From Sporolactobacillus terrae DSM 11697 (GTDB lineage Bacteria > Bacillota > Bacilli > Bacillales > Sporolactobacillaceae), in the NCBI RefSeq assembly GCF_000648615.1, contig NZ_JFZC01000015.1:1-64000 (forward strand): DNA of 64,000 nucleotides, in the 5' to 3' direction. The translations under genes and the position numbers were made by a program. Position 1 is the stretch's first letter, and each line of letters opens with the position of its first letter. Positions 28,701 through 37,522 of the stretch are shown here, piece by piece. The notes beneath the pieces are model-generated. The model worked only from the letters and a program-made list of their open reading frames with translations, did not search any database and had not been told where the DNA came from.

Positions 28701-28813
28701 TTCCTTCAGCCTTCCAAGATTCGTTATGGATGGGTGGCGCTCTTATTCGATGGGGGTCACACCCACTATAGGCCACGACTTTGCTCAGTCGCCCTATTAT
28801 TTATCAGGACAAT

Positions 28814-28845
28814 AAAAAAACCATCCCACACCTGGTATGAGATGG
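28814..28845 (-). terminator. terminator of the riboswitch/ECF operon
   Basis: A 12-bp stem (28821-28845, two G-T pairs) followed on the minus strand by seven T. It lies just beyond the last gene, the ECF S component. Confidence 0.85.
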
Positions 28846-28862
28846 CTCTGAACTGATGATCG

Positions 28863-29420
28863 TCAGATACGCGGAATGATCGTCTGAATCCGTTTGAGAC
28901 GCGGTGCGAGCAGTACAACGACAAACGGTGTGAGTGCGATCGGCACAACATCTGCAATCCCAATCCATACGACACAGTACCAGTAGCCGAGTCCGGTGAA
29001 GAATGACAGAGAAAAGCTCGTTGCAAGAATCATCAAACAACCGAACAGGAGCGACCAGAACAATGATTGCCAAATAAAGGCCGCTTTATTTTCAAGAAGT
29101 TTTTCAAGCGGCTTTTTCCGCGTCATAATATAGGCTGGAAGTGCCGCACTTAAAGCAACGGTAATCCCGTCTGCAATTAAGGTATGAGGAGCAATGAAGT
29201 AACCACCGAGCAGTGACCAAACCAATGTGCCGATGTAGCCGGCAAAAAATCCGGAAACCGGGCCGAATAAGAAACCAATAGCAGGAATAATAAACGCAAA
29301 AGTTCTGAAATGCACGGCACCCGGAATCAGCGGAATCGGGCTGCCGTATGCCCAGAGCACGCCGGTAAATACACCAAAAATAACGAAAAAGATGATGTTG
29401 ACAAAGGTAAATTTCTTCAC
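28863..29420 (-). CDS. ECF transporter substrate-binding (S) component
   Basis: A 185-residue membrane protein with about six hydrophobic segments. It has the S-component layout: an N-terminal helix with small residues (FGVFTGVLWAYG) and the loop GFLFGPVSGFFAGYIGTLVWSLLGG, given in part. The GTG at 29420 is preferred because GAGGAGGCG stands just upstream. It is the last gene of the operon led by the guanine riboswitch and is presumably the specificity subunit for EcfA/EcfT here. A purine or purine-related ligand is inferred from the riboswitch and phosphoribosyltransferase, not from the protein. Confidence 0.82.
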   Translation of the reverse strand: MKKFTFVNIIFFVIFGVFTGVLWAYGSPIPLIPGAVHFRTFAFIIPAIGFLFGPVSGFFAGYIGTLVWSLLGGYFIAPHTLIADGITVALSAALPAYIMTRKKPLEKLLENKAAFIWQSLFWSLLFGCLMILATSFSLSFFTGLGYWYCVVWIGIADVVPIALTPFVVVLLAPRLKRIQTIIPRI

Positions 29421-29434
29421 GGGAAAACGCCTCC

Positions 29435-30214
29435 TCAATAATTTGTTTTTGCAAATGCGCAAATAATATGCTTAAGCTCTTTGACGGCATAGTCAAACAG
29501 CTTTTTGCCTTTTTCAGCAGTAGCGTAGGTTGGTGCACCGATCACGCCGCTTTTCGTCACATCTTTTGTCTTCCAGCCGGCATTGTACGGTCCGAATAAG
29601 GTCACAAAATCGTTGTCGCGCAGCGCCTCAACCGGATCCTCATCCACCGCAAGTTCCATATGAACCGTTTCAGGGGCCGCGTGCAGCATGAGCGATGTCT
29701 CCAGCTCGCATGCATGGAAGACGCCGTATGTACCGGATTCTTTCAAGCCTTCAAGCCCCTTGTCCCAAAATGAGGTAAACCACCAATCGAACACAAACAC
29801 ATCCATAGTGAAATCAATGCGCAGATCGCGGCTGATCATGTTGAGCATGTCGGTATTGCCGCCATGGCTGTTAAACAGCACCAGCTTCTTAAACCCGCTT
29901 GCTGCAATCGCCCCAGCAATGTCATGCAGCACGGAGTAGTAGGTCTGCGTGCCGTAGGTAATCGTGCCGGCAAAGCCCATGTGCTCATTGCTCTTGCCGA
30001 CATTCAGCAGCGGAGCAAAGATCAGCGCGCCTTCATCGAAGCTTTGTGTAGCAATAAAATGATCGATTAACTGAGATAAAATAATGGCATCGGTGCCCAC
30101 TGGCAAATGCGGTCCATGCTGCTCGGTCGCCGCAGTCGGCAGAAAAACAATCGCCGAATCTTTATCAATGGCTGCAAGTTCATCACGCGTTAAATTCTCC
30201 CATTTTGAAATCAT
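29435..30214 (-). CDS. creatininase-family metal-dependent amidohydrolase
   Basis: A 259-residue protein with the family's metal ligands: E and H in TEQHGPHLPVGTD (with the following D), H in FNSHGGN, and E in HACELETS. Family members hydrolyse cyclic amides or related C-N bonds (creatinine, formamidopyrimidine intermediates). ATG 30214 follows AGGAGGAATTCCTA. It lies between ecfT and the S-component gene, so its substrate is probably what the transporter imports or a derivative of it. Confidence 0.88.
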   Translation of the reverse strand: MISKWENLTRDELAAIDKDSAIVFLPTAATEQHGPHLPVGTDAIILSQLIDHFIATQSFDEGALIFAPLLNVGKSNEHMGFAGTITYGTQTYYSVLHDIAGAIAASGFKKLVLFNSHGGNTDMLNMISRDLRIDFTMDVFVFDWWFTSFWDKGLEGLKESGTYGVFHACELETSLMLHAAPETVHMELAVDEDPVEALRDNDFVTLFGPYNAGWKTKDVTKSGVIGAPTYATAEKGKKLFDYAVKELKHIICAFAKTNY

Positions 30215-30288
30215 TAGGAATTCCTCCTGTACCATTATTTAAAATGTTCAAAAATCAGCGGTTACAAACAGGGAATTTAATCAATTCC

Positions 30289-31104
30289 CTAGATTTGAAT
30301 ATAGAATCGAATTTGTAAAACAATCGTCATTACGGTCGCTGCGATCGTTGTGGCAGCAAACCAAAAATCGGATCGGCCGGCACTAATGGTTTGGTAGGAA
30401 GTCCGCTTTACTTTAAAATTGAGTTTGTAATAATGCATGGCCAGCGAGATCGCATGCCCTTTGCTCAACACGCGGAACAGGAGCGGCAGCGACACAATGA
30501 CATAATTTTTTAATTTAGCAAATGCGCTGCATTTATCGACTTCCAGTCCGCGCGACTTCTGCGCTTCCATAATGGTCGCAAATTCCTGAACGATCATCGG
30601 AATGATCTGGAATACAAGCCCGACACCAAAAGCAACCGCGTACGGCACCCGCCATGATTGGAGTCCAAGAATGATTTGGCTGAAATTCGTCGTCAGTATC
30701 ACGGTATAGAACGCGGAGATCATTAGGAAAATCCGCAGTGCGTACACCGCTCCTTTATAGAAATCAAACCATTCCAAACTGAACACATACGCATGACCGA
30801 ACAATGAGAACCCTGATCGGAAGATGGCCGGTCCTTCATTCACTGTAAACAGCCCAAGCACCAGCCACAGCAGGAAAATAAATAGGAGCAGTACCTTGAC
30901 TTTGTTTGCCAGCACCAGTATATAACTGCCGATTCCTCCAATCAGCCAGATGGCGATGAAAACAAGAAAAAGGAATAAGAGTGCCGCTCCGCTCTTCACA
31001 AAAGAAGTTAAAACCGACATGATGATAAAAAAGACAAATTTGCTGCGCGGATCAAGCCGGTGCAGGAACGAATTCAATTCAACATACTGCAGAAAGTCAC
31101 CCAC
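30289..31104 (-). CDS. ecfT: ECF transporter transmembrane protein EcfT
   Basis: A 271-residue coupling subunit with about five or six membrane segments and the coupling-helix motif MEAQKSRGLE (Ala-x-x-x-Arg-Gly type). GTG 31104 overlaps the ecfA stop by 8 nt with GGGGGTG six bases upstream. EcfT links the ATPase domains to the S component. A dedicated EcfT here suggests a group I (non-shared) transporter. Confidence 0.88.
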   Translation of the reverse strand: MGDFLQYVELNSFLHRLDPRSKFVFFIIMSVLTSFVKSGAALLFLFLVFIAIWLIGGIGSYILVLANKVKVLLLFIFLLWLVLGLFTVNEGPAIFRSGFSLFGHAYVFSLEWFDFYKGAVYALRIFLMISAFYTVILTTNFSQIILGLQSWRVPYAVAFGVGLVFQIIPMIVQEFATIMEAQKSRGLEVDKCSAFAKLKNYVIVSLPLLFRVLSKGHAISLAMHYYKLNFKVKRTSYQTISAGRSDFWFAATTIAATVMTIVLQIRFYIQI

Positions 31105-32764
31105 GTTCTGCACCCCCGATTTTCTGAAGTTCATCAATTTGAGCCGCGAAACTTGCGACGTCGCAGGCAAGCGGAGACAGTCCCAGTTTCTTCGACAAGC
31201 GAACCACCGGAGGAAGGTCGATTTGAATTTTCTCGAACAAAGCTTCATTTTCAGCAAGCTGCTGCACGCTGCCAGCCGCAAGCTTCTCTGCATGATCAAG
31301 AACGAGCAGCTGATCGGAGAGCTTAAAGACCAGCGGAATCTCATGACTGATGAGGATCACGGTCTTGCCCTGCTCCTTCAGTTTGTGGATAATTGCCTCC
31401 AAATGGCGACGTAAATGCAGATCCATACCCAGTGTCGGTTCATCCAAGATGACTACTTTGGCGCTTGAAAAGAGAACCGAGAGAATCGTTAGCAAATGCT
31501 TTTTACCCATCGACAGATTCACCGGAAGCTCCTCTTTGTCTTTTAACAGATCATAGTTTTCAAGCACTTCCAGCGCATCTTTTTCTGCGAATGGTATCCC
31601 TTGGGCACGCGCGCAAAAGGTCAGTTCACGGTAGACATTCTCTTCAAAAAGCATGTGCTCCGGATGCTGAAAAACGAGGATCACATCACGACTAATTTCA
31701 GCAACCGACTTAGTTGTCGTTTCCTTGCCAAGATAGGTGACCGTCCCCTCAGTAGGTCGGTGCAACCCGTTCAAATGCTTGACCAGGGTTGTTTTTCCTG
31801 ATCCATTCTGACCAAGAATGGAGATGATCTTGCCTTTTTCAAAGCCGGCGTTGATCTTTTTTAGCGCTTGAAAACCATCAGTAAAGCTTTTGCTGAGGTT
31901 GTTCACCTCAAGCACTTGTTCCGCACGCTGAGGACCTTCGGCAGGCTTAGCAGCCTGCGGTACAACGCAATCCTTGAGTGCTTCATAAGCGGCATCAAGC
32001 GTTGTGAACGGCTTTAGTCCATCCGATTTCTTTGCCAATGCGTGATAAATGTCAACCGTTTGTGGAACGATGACGCCAAGGCGCTGAGCAAGCTGCGCGT
32101 CTGCAAAAAATTCATCTCGGCTTCCGTCAAACACGACTTCCCCATGGTCGATACCGACGACATGATCAACAATATCCGAAAACCAATCCAGATTGTTGTC
32201 AACGATGACCGTGGTCTGTCCCGCAGCGCGAAGCTGGTTCAATACCGACTGAATTAAGTGCTTTCCTTTTGGATCAAGCGAGCTGACCGGCTCGTCCATA
32301 ATTACAAGATCCGGCTTCATCGCAAGCACCGATGCAATACACACTGCCTGCCGCTGCCCCCCGGACAGCGTTGATACGGCGCGCTTGCGCAAATGCTGAA
32401 TATGCAGTAAATTGAGTACCGATTCAACCCGTTCACTAATTTTCTCGCTGCTGAGGCCTAGGTTCTCTACGCCGAACGCGAGCGCATCCTCAACGCCGTA
32501 GCCGAACAACTGATTCTCAGGGGTCTGACTAACCACCGAAATCATCACGTCATCCTCATGATGAAAGGTTCCCGTTAGCATTCCTTTGTTCATCAGCTCC
32601 GGGATGACGCCGCTCAAAATACTGACCAGCGTTGATTTACCGCTTCCGCTTGGGCCGACAATTGCCGTTACTTCGGCTGGACGGATTTCCATATTAATAT
32701 TTTTTAAGATAAGCGGCGTATCTGCACTGTATTGATAGCTTATCTTTTCAATTTTGAAGCTCAT
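31097..32764 (-). CDS. fused double ATPase of the ECF transporter
   Basis: A 555-residue protein with two CbiO-like ABC domains. The first has Walker A GPSGSGKST (37-45), LSGGQRQ and DEPVSSLDP; the second has GQNGSGKTT, a weak signature LSMGKKH and DEPTLGMDL. A linker of about 70 residues joins them. The degenerate second signature suggests asymmetric ATP sites. It overlaps ecfT and starts 15 nt after the phosphoribosyltransferase gene. Confidence 0.92.
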   Translation of the reverse strand: MSFKIEKISYQYSADTPLILKNINMEIRPAEVTAIVGPSGSGKSTLVSILSGVIPELMNKGMLTGTFHHEDDVMISVVSQTPENQLFGYGVEDALAFGVENLGLSSEKISERVESVLNLLHIQHLRKRAVSTLSGGQRQAVCIASVLAMKPDLVIMDEPVSSLDPKGKHLIQSVLNQLRAAGQTTVIVDNNLDWFSDIVDHVVGIDHGEVVFDGSRDEFFADAQLAQRLGVIVPQTVDIYHALAKKSDGLKPFTTLDAAYEALKDCVVPQAAKPAEGPQRAEQVLEVNNLSKSFTDGFQALKKINAGFEKGKIISILGQNGSGKTTLVKHLNGLHRPTEGTVTYLGKETTTKSVAEISRDVILVFQHPEHMLFEENVYRELTFCARAQGIPFAEKDALEVLENYDLLKDKEELPVNLSMGKKHLLTILSVLFSSAKVVILDEPTLGMDLHLRRHLEAIIHKLKEQGKTVILISHEIPLVFKLSDQLLVLDHAEKLAAGSVQQLAENEALFEKIQIDLPPVVRLSKKLGLSPLACDVASFAAQIDELQKIGGAERG

Positions 32765-32779
32765 AGTGATCTCCCCGCT

Positions 32780-33343
32780 TTATTGAATGGCATCCGATGA
32801 CTCAATGGGAAAGAGCGGCAGTTCTCCCAGATAGATAATATCGTCACGTTTCACCGCGTCTTTTCCTTCTGCAAGGATCGCCGCTTTACCAACAACCGTA
32901 CCTCCAGCACGGGTAACCAGTGCTTCCAATGCCCGCGAGGATTCCCCGGTACTGATTACATCGTCCACAATCAGAATCCGTTTTCCTTTAATTAGATCAC
33001 TTTCTTCTTTTTCAATACAGAGCAGCTGCTTTCTTTGCGTCGTAATTGAATAGACCTCCGTCGCAAACGGATCACTCATATACGGTTTAATGCTCTTTCT
33101 TGCAACAAAATAACGTTTCTTACCGCAGAGTCGTGATAATTCATAGACAAGCGGAATGCCTTTTGCTTCGGCAGTGATAAAATAGTCCGCATCCGGTATC
33201 CGTTCTTTCAATTCTTGAGCAGCAGCCTCAACGAGTTCTGTATCCCCTAAGATAACGAAACTTGCGATCTTAATATTGTCCGCAATCCGAACAATCGGTA
33301 ATTTCCGTTCGACGCCGGCAACTTTGAGTAAATATTCATCCAT
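32780..33343 (-). CDS. purine-type phosphoribosyltransferase
   Basis: A 187-residue PRTase-fold protein with the PRPP loop RILIVDDVISTGES and a flexible-loop region. The order of elements resembles adenine or xanthine PRTases. ATG 33343 follows GGTGAAGG. As first gene after a guanine riboswitch it most likely salvages an imported purine base to its nucleotide (guanine, hypoxanthine or xanthine), an inference from regulation. Confidence 0.85.
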   Translation of the reverse strand: MDEYLLKVAGVERKLPIVRIADNIKIASFVILGDTELVEAAAQELKERIPDADYFITAEAKGIPLVYELSRLCGKKRYFVARKSIKPYMSDPFATEVYSITTQRKQLLCIEKEESDLIKGKRILIVDDVISTGESSRALEALVTRAGGTVVGKAAILAEGKDAVKRDDIIYLGELPLFPIESSDAIQ

Positions 33344-33392
33344 TAATCCTTCACCTGTATCCCTTTCAAAAAGTTTCACGGTTTCATAGAAC

Positions 33393-33428
33393 AAAAAAGG
33401 CAGGGAACAGGTGTCCTCTGCCTATGGC
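33393..33428 (-). terminator. riboswitch-controlled terminator
   Basis: AGGCAG / CTGCCT hairpin followed by six T on the minus strand. The bases just before it (CCATAG, 33423-33428) can pair instead with CTATGG of the aptamer P1 strand (33507-33512), giving an antiterminator. Ligand binding should therefore switch the operon off. Confidence 0.78.
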
Positions 33429-33500
33429 GAATTCCGATGAGCCAAGTCAAACCTAATTACGCGGGCAACGCAAACCGCATTCGACTCGCTCGGAATAATC

Positions 33501-33578
33501 AGAACACCATAGTGCAGGCAATTTACGGTTGCCGCGTAGAAACATCTGCACCCTATTTGCAGACTTATACGGTTTCTT
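33501..33578 (-). promoter_or_regulatory. guanine-class purine riboswitch aptamer
   Basis: Read on the minus strand, it contains TATAA after the P1 strand, P2 TCTGCA/TGCAGA with loop AATAGGG, and the junction GTTTCTAC. P3 GGCAA/TTGCC follows with loop CCGTAAA, then CTATGG. The order and the conserved loops match the B. subtilis xpt purine riboswitch. The specificity base before TATGG is C (complement of g33512), indicating guanine/hypoxanthine rather than adenine. Confidence 0.92.
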
Positions 33579-33618
33579 AATAGGTCTCTTCGACTTATTT
33601 CGATCTAACATTAATAAA

Positions 33619-33647
33619 ATTATATCACCGTAATAATTTTTTGGCAA
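33619..33647 (-). promoter_or_regulatory. promoter of the riboswitch/ECF operon
   Basis: -35 TTGCCA (33642-33647), 17-bp spacer, perfect -10 TATAAT (33619-33624). It overlaps the 3' end of the upstream gene. The leader to the first start is about 270 nt and contains the aptamer and terminator. Confidence 0.85.
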
Positions 33648-34050
33648 CCGAATCATTTTTCAAAAAATTAGTCGACTGAGCGCTCGTCTTTATTCGATTT
33701 ACACGTCTTGAGACGCTGCGACACGCATCAAAAAAGACGGGCAAAACTGCCGTATTCTCAAGTGGAACACGAACCGATCGCTTGCCGAATGCCGCATGCG
33801 ACAGCTGTTCTTTGAGATGCAGCCATTCCCCGCTGTCATTGATGTAAAAGGCAAAGGACCCTCTTGATGCGTAGAAAGCAATGTAGTGATGCCCGTTTCG
33901 ATACGCCGGCATGCAGCAAAAGGTTGTTTCCTGCCAATCCGGCAGATGTCTGCGCATAAACGAAACCATTGTTCCCATCCAGATGCGTTCCTCTCTGTTA
34001 AAATGCTGCAAGTACTCCAAGCGCTGCAGCAATTCAGAAACCGTTTCCAT
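33625..34050 (-). CDS. DUF1801-like (YdhG-type) small protein
   Basis: A 141-residue cytosolic protein with the layout of the DUF1801/YdhG fold. Visible elements are MPAYRNGHHYIAFYASRGSFAFYI in part, FGKRSVRVPLE and a basic tail. ATG 34050 follows TGGAGTGA. Related proteins are described as putative iron-chaperone-like, but the function is unproven. Its tail overlaps the promoter of the purine operon. Confidence 0.65.
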   Translation of the reverse strand: METVSELLQRLEYLQHFNREERIWMGTMVSFMRRHLPDWQETTFCCMPAYRNGHHYIAFYASRGSFAFYINDSGEWLHLKEQLSHAAFGKRSVRVPLENTAVLPVFFDACRSVSRRVNRIKTSAQSTNFLKNDSVAKKLLR

Positions 34051-34237
34051 ACTATCACTCCAGACCTGATGATCATTCGTTAGCATGGCAAACCGCTGCG
34101 GATCTTATACGCAGAAAAAAATTGAGACGCATCTGATAAAACTTTTAAGTGCATCCAAATTACGCGCTCTGCATCGCCTTAGTTCGTCGAAGCGATTCAA
34201 TGCCTTCAAAGCATAAGGGGGGTCGAAAAAATAAAAA

Positions 34238-34260
34238 GGAGGGGCGTACCGTTCCCTCCT
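34238..34260 (-). terminator. rho-independent terminator
   Basis: GGAGGG / CCCTCC hairpin, T-rich tail on the minus strand. It ends the small HTH gene at 34269. Confidence 0.75.
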
Positions 34261-34268
34261 CTCCTGTC

Positions 34269-34448
34269 TCATTTCTTGATCTCCCAGTAGCAGCGCTTCG
34301 GTGAGACAATCTTCTCTTCTTTTTTTAATTTGGTCATGACTTTGTTGACTTCTTTTTTGTCGATTCCAGTTGCTTCAGCGACTTTACCCGCATTTGCCGG
34401 TGCATCAGCTTTTTCAAAAAAGGCTAACACGGCATCATAGCTTTCCAT
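34269..34448 (-). CDS. small winged-helix-like protein
   Basis: A 59-residue protein starting MESYDAVLAFFEKAD. Helices and KVAEATGIDKKEVNKVMTKL form a helix-turn-helix, and a short wing (IVSPKRCYWEIKK) follows. ATG 34448 has GGAGGGATTCAATC upstream. It looks like a minimal DNA-binding protein; no partner is apparent. Confidence 0.75.
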   Translation of the reverse strand: MESYDAVLAFFEKADAPANAGKVAEATGIDKKEVNKVMTKLKKEEKIVSPKRCYWEIKK

Positions 34449-34667
34449 GATTGAATCCCTCCGATGATCTGTTATTGTAGCGCTCAAGTCTATTATAAGG
34501 ACGCGCTCTGACTCGCACACGTTGAAAGTTTGTCAATTGTTTTCCACTTTCGCGTGAAGCCCGGCCCATTACTTATGGTTTGTTATGATGCGTTGTTTTT
34601 TTCTTTTTTTCATTGAACCAAAAGAGGTCCGCAAGTGTCGAAACCAAATGGCCAAGAAATTCAACCA

Positions 34668-35153
34668 TCATCCATCATCCTCCTTAAACCATTCCAGTTC
34701 CAACTCATGCTCAATCGGAATCCCATTCTCAGCGGTAAGCGGAATTTCTGGTTTTATTTTTCTTGCCTTTCGAACTGCATGCTGTCGGAACGCCGCAAGC
34801 GAAAATCCTCGTTTTTGATAAAACTGCAGCGCGCGGACATTGTCGTTGGTTGTCGTCAGATAAAACCGTTTTGGCCCTTCAAGGTTCAAGAAGCGGTCAA
34901 GTAGCGCGGAACCAACCCCTTGGTTTTCTTCAAAACTGTCCAGCGACAAAAGTTCAGCGTCTGAATGTTCATCAATGCGGTAGATCAGCAAACCAATCAC
35001 CCGATGATCGGCTTTCGCCATGAAACCGGGGAAATCAGCCAAGTCAAAGCATGCATCGTGAACCACCATCATATCGTTGCCCCAGTTTCCATGAGCAAGT
35101 TGACGAATCAACTCTCGACTTTTCGGACGAATCTCATCAATTGTCCATTTCAT
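34668..35153 (-). CDS. GNAT N-acetyltransferase
   Basis: A 161-residue GNAT protein with a degenerate acetyl-CoA loop (SFEENQGVGSALLDRF) and the typical NDNVRALQFYQKRGFSL. It is followed by another GNAT gene upstream on the same strand (35200-35673). Substrate unknown. Confidence 0.85.
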   Translation of the reverse strand: MKWTIDEIRPKSRELIRQLAHGNWGNDMMVVHDACFDLADFPGFMAKADHRVIGLLIYRIDEHSDAELLSLDSFEENQGVGSALLDRFLNLEGPKRFYLTTTNDNVRALQFYQKRGFSLAAFRQHAVRKARKIKPEIPLTAENGIPIEHELELEWFKEDDG

Positions 35154-35199
35154 TTTCCAAACTCCTCATTGTCACTCATCCTCTCAATAGGACGTGTAC

Positions 35200-35673
35200 T
35201 CAGCGTTCTTTGCAGCAATAATTCATCTTTAAAAATGGATAGCGTCCGCCATTTGTCTCCTGAAGAAAACTGCCTTCCTCGACAAATCCTGCTTTTTTAT
35301 ATACTTTTATCGCTCGCTGATTGAAGGTCGCAACAGACAGCGTCAGATGATCGGGTCTGCTTTTTGAGATAATATATTGAATGCCTGCCTCAACGAATTG
35401 CTGTCCCTTCCCCTTACCGGTTAGTTCCGGCTTCATTCCTAAACCGATTTCAATGGTTTGGTTTGAAACAAGAAAAAAGCAAAAAAAGCCAACCAGTTCC
35501 TGCCCTTGGATGACGCTGTAATAAGCATCGCCGCGAGCTTCAGCGCTGAGTAGTTCCTGCAGATCCTCTTCATCTGCTTCCATATCGTAAAAAGAATACT
35601 CGCCCTCATAATGCCAATGAAAGGCGATTTCTTCAGCTTGTTCCTGTGTCATTCGTTCGATTCGATTCTTCAT
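35200..35673 (-). CDS. GNAT N-acetyltransferase
   Basis: A 157-residue protein starting MKNRIERMTQEQAEEIAFHW, with GMKPELTGKGKGQQFVEAG as acetyl-CoA loop and QRAIKVYKKAGFVEEG. The start at 35673 is preferred over one 15 codons upstream because the family begins with I-x-x-M-T; the binding site is weak. It is divergent from cutC. Confidence 0.82.
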   Translation of the reverse strand: MKNRIERMTQEQAEEIAFHWHYEGEYSFYDMEADEEDLQELLSAEARGDAYYSVIQGQELVGFFCFFLVSNQTIEIGLGMKPELTGKGKGQQFVEAGIQYIISKSRPDHLTLSVATFNQRAIKVYKKAGFVEEGSFLQETNGGRYPFLKMNYCCKER

Positions 35674-35754
35674 TAGAAAACATCTGCCTTTGCAAAATCG
35701 TATCAAATTCATTTTCATGGTACGCTAACTCTATGAAGAAAAGAGGCGTATTCA

Positions 35755-36399
35755 ATGACTTTAATCAAAGAATTCTGTGCAGAAAATTTTACCCATGTTC
35801 CGAAAGCAATTGAACGCGGTGCAGACCGGATTGAGCTGTGCGACAACCTCGCAGTCGGCGGTACCACGGTCAGCTCCGGCGTTATGGCGCATACGGTCCG
35901 CTTCTGCCATGCCCGCAACATCCCGGTAATGGTCATGATTCGTCCTCGCGGCGGTAATTTTGTCTTTACCCGAAATGAGCACTGCATCATGCGTGCAGAC
36001 ATCGATCAGGCAAGCCGCTTCGGTGCTGATGGCGTCGTTTTTGGATGCCTGACCGATCAAAATCAGCTCGATGTGGGTGCAACTGCTGACTTAATCGATG
36101 CAGCTTTCGATTTAGAAATCACCTTTCATATGGCATTTGATCAACTCTCCCACGAGGATCAATTTGTTGCCATTGACTGGTTAGCGGCCCGCGGTGTTAA
36201 AAGAATCCTGACCCATGGCGGACCAATGGATCAGCCGATCACGCATCACGTGAATCATTTGCGCAAATTGATTCACCATGCCGCCGGCCGCCTGATCATT
36301 CTGCCTGGCGGCGGCATCACGACCGTGAACGCTGCGTTCGTTGCTCAGCAGTTGTCGGTTCAAGAGGTCCATGGTACGAAAATTGTTCCGCTTCCTTAA
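35755..36399 (+). CDS. cutC: CutC family protein
   Basis: A 214-residue TIM-barrel protein with all CutC landmarks: KEFCAEN, GADRIELCDNLAVGG, VMIRPRGG, HMAFDQ, RILTHGG, LPGGGI and EVHGTKI. Historically linked to copper handling, though a direct metal role is disputed. It overlaps the convergent dipeptidase gene end by 4 nt. Confidence 0.93.
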   Translation: MTLIKEFCAENFTHVPKAIERGADRIELCDNLAVGGTTVSSGVMAHTVRFCHARNIPVMVMIRPRGGNFVFTRNEHCIMRADIDQASRFGADGVVFGCLTDQNQLDVGATADLIDAAFDLEITFHMAFDQLSHEDQFVAIDWLAARGVKRILTHGGPMDQPITHHVNHLRKLIHHAAGRLIILPGGGITTVNAAFVAQQLSVQEVHGTKIVPLP

Positions 36400-37430
36400 A
36401 GCAGCTGCTGATAGAGCTTGAGAAAATTCCCGCCGAGGATTAATCCGATTGCCTCATCAGAGTAGCCGCGCCGGATCAGTTCCTCGGTAAACAGCGGCAG
36501 ATGCTTATGACTCGGAATCACATCAAAGGATTCGCGCGTATGTCCCGCCGGCTTAAGCGGCAGTTCGGTCAGGAAGGTGCAAATATCGAGACCAACACCG
36601 ACATGGTCGATGCCAACCAAGTTAACCATATAATCCAAATGATCGATCAAGTGCGCCACATCACCGTCTTCATAACGGTCGGAGACAAACGCATTGAACC
36701 CGTTCATTCCGATCACAGCGCCTCTTGCGGCCAGCTCGCGAATCTGATCGTCTGTTAGGTTGCGCATTGATGAGGCGAGCGCGCGTGCGTTGGAGTGTGA
36801 GGCAATAATCGGGCAGCGGCTGCGCTCCAGAACGTCGGCCAAACCAGCATCGTTCAAATGACTGACATCAATGATCATCTTAAGCCGTGCCGCCTCTTCG
36901 ACCAATTTCACCCCAAACTCCGTCAGTCCGCCTTGCCGTCCTTCATCAACCGCTTTAAAATGACTGCCATCGGCGGCAAAGTTGCGCCTGCTCCAGGTCA
37001 GTCCGACAAAGCGCACCCCAAGCTGATAGAATATCTGCAAGAGTCCAAGATCATTGGTAAGTGGGTCCACGCCCTCAAGAGAAAGTAAGATTGCCAGCTT
37101 ATTATGCGCGTGCGCATCTAAAACCGCATCATAAGTCGTGCAGAGCTGAAGTTTATCCGGAGACTCCTCAATTTCCGAATAAAGTGCACTAATCTGATCA
37201 AGTGCCATTTTCAAGCCCATTTCCGGCAGGTACTCACTTTCAATGAACAACGAGCAGACCAGTGCGCTAACCCCGCCCGCGCGTAGATCCGGCAGAAAAT
37301 CCGTCTCAATCACTTTACGGTAGCCCAGCTTGCGCCGCAAATCCACTTCCATCAACAGATCAAAATGCGCGTCAAGCACGATATAGTGTTCATGCAGCCG
37401 CTGTGCATGTGCCTGAATCGATTCCTCCAC
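36396..37430 (-). CDS. membrane-dipeptidase family (M19) metallopeptidase
   Basis: About 344 residues of the renal-dipeptidase fold. Zinc ligands appear in DAHFDLL, LEGVD, DVSHLND and ASHSNARAL, and the C-terminal signature is IDHVGVGLD. The start is GTG 37430 or TTG 37436, both after AGGGGGAA. It hydrolyses dipeptides, sometimes with D-residues. No signal peptide, so cytosolic. Confidence 0.92.
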   Translation of the reverse strand: MEESIQAHAQRLHEHYIVLDAHFDLLMEVDLRRKLGYRKVIETDFLPDLRAGGVSALVCSLFIESEYLPEMGLKMALDQISALYSEIEESPDKLQLCTTYDAVLDAHAHNKLAILLSLEGVDPLTNDLGLLQIFYQLGVRFVGLTWSRRNFAADGSHFKAVDEGRQGGLTEFGVKLVEEAARLKMIIDVSHLNDAGLADVLERSRCPIIASHSNARALASSMRNLTDDQIRELAARGAVIGMNGFNAFVSDRYEDGDVAHLIDHLDYMVNLVGIDHVGVGLDICTFLTELPLKPAGHTRESFDVIPSHKHLPLFTEELIRRGYSDEAIGLILGGNFLKLYQQLL

Positions 37431-37455
37431 AGCCAATTCCCCCTATGTATCACAA

Positions 37456-37484
37456 AATGCATCCCCAACAGCTGAGGATGCATT
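37456..37484. terminator. hairpin between permease remnant and dipeptidase
   Basis: AATGCATCC / GGATGCATT perfect 9-bp stem, tail TTCATTTTC on the plus strand. It lies upstream of the dipeptidase gene and just beyond the ABC permease stop. Confidence 0.65.
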
Positions 37485-37522
37485 CATTTTCTTCATTATA
37501 TCACGAGCAGAAACGGAGCAGA

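Noticed and set aside
28682-28801. IS200/IS605 TnpB tail and right-end hairpin
   Set aside because: A 37-codon minus-strand frame and a CTGAAG/CTTCAG hairpin are suggestive but too short to assign.
33344-33624. Adenine riboswitch or other purine-sensing class
   Set aside because: The base before TATGG is C, not U, and the loops match the guanine class.
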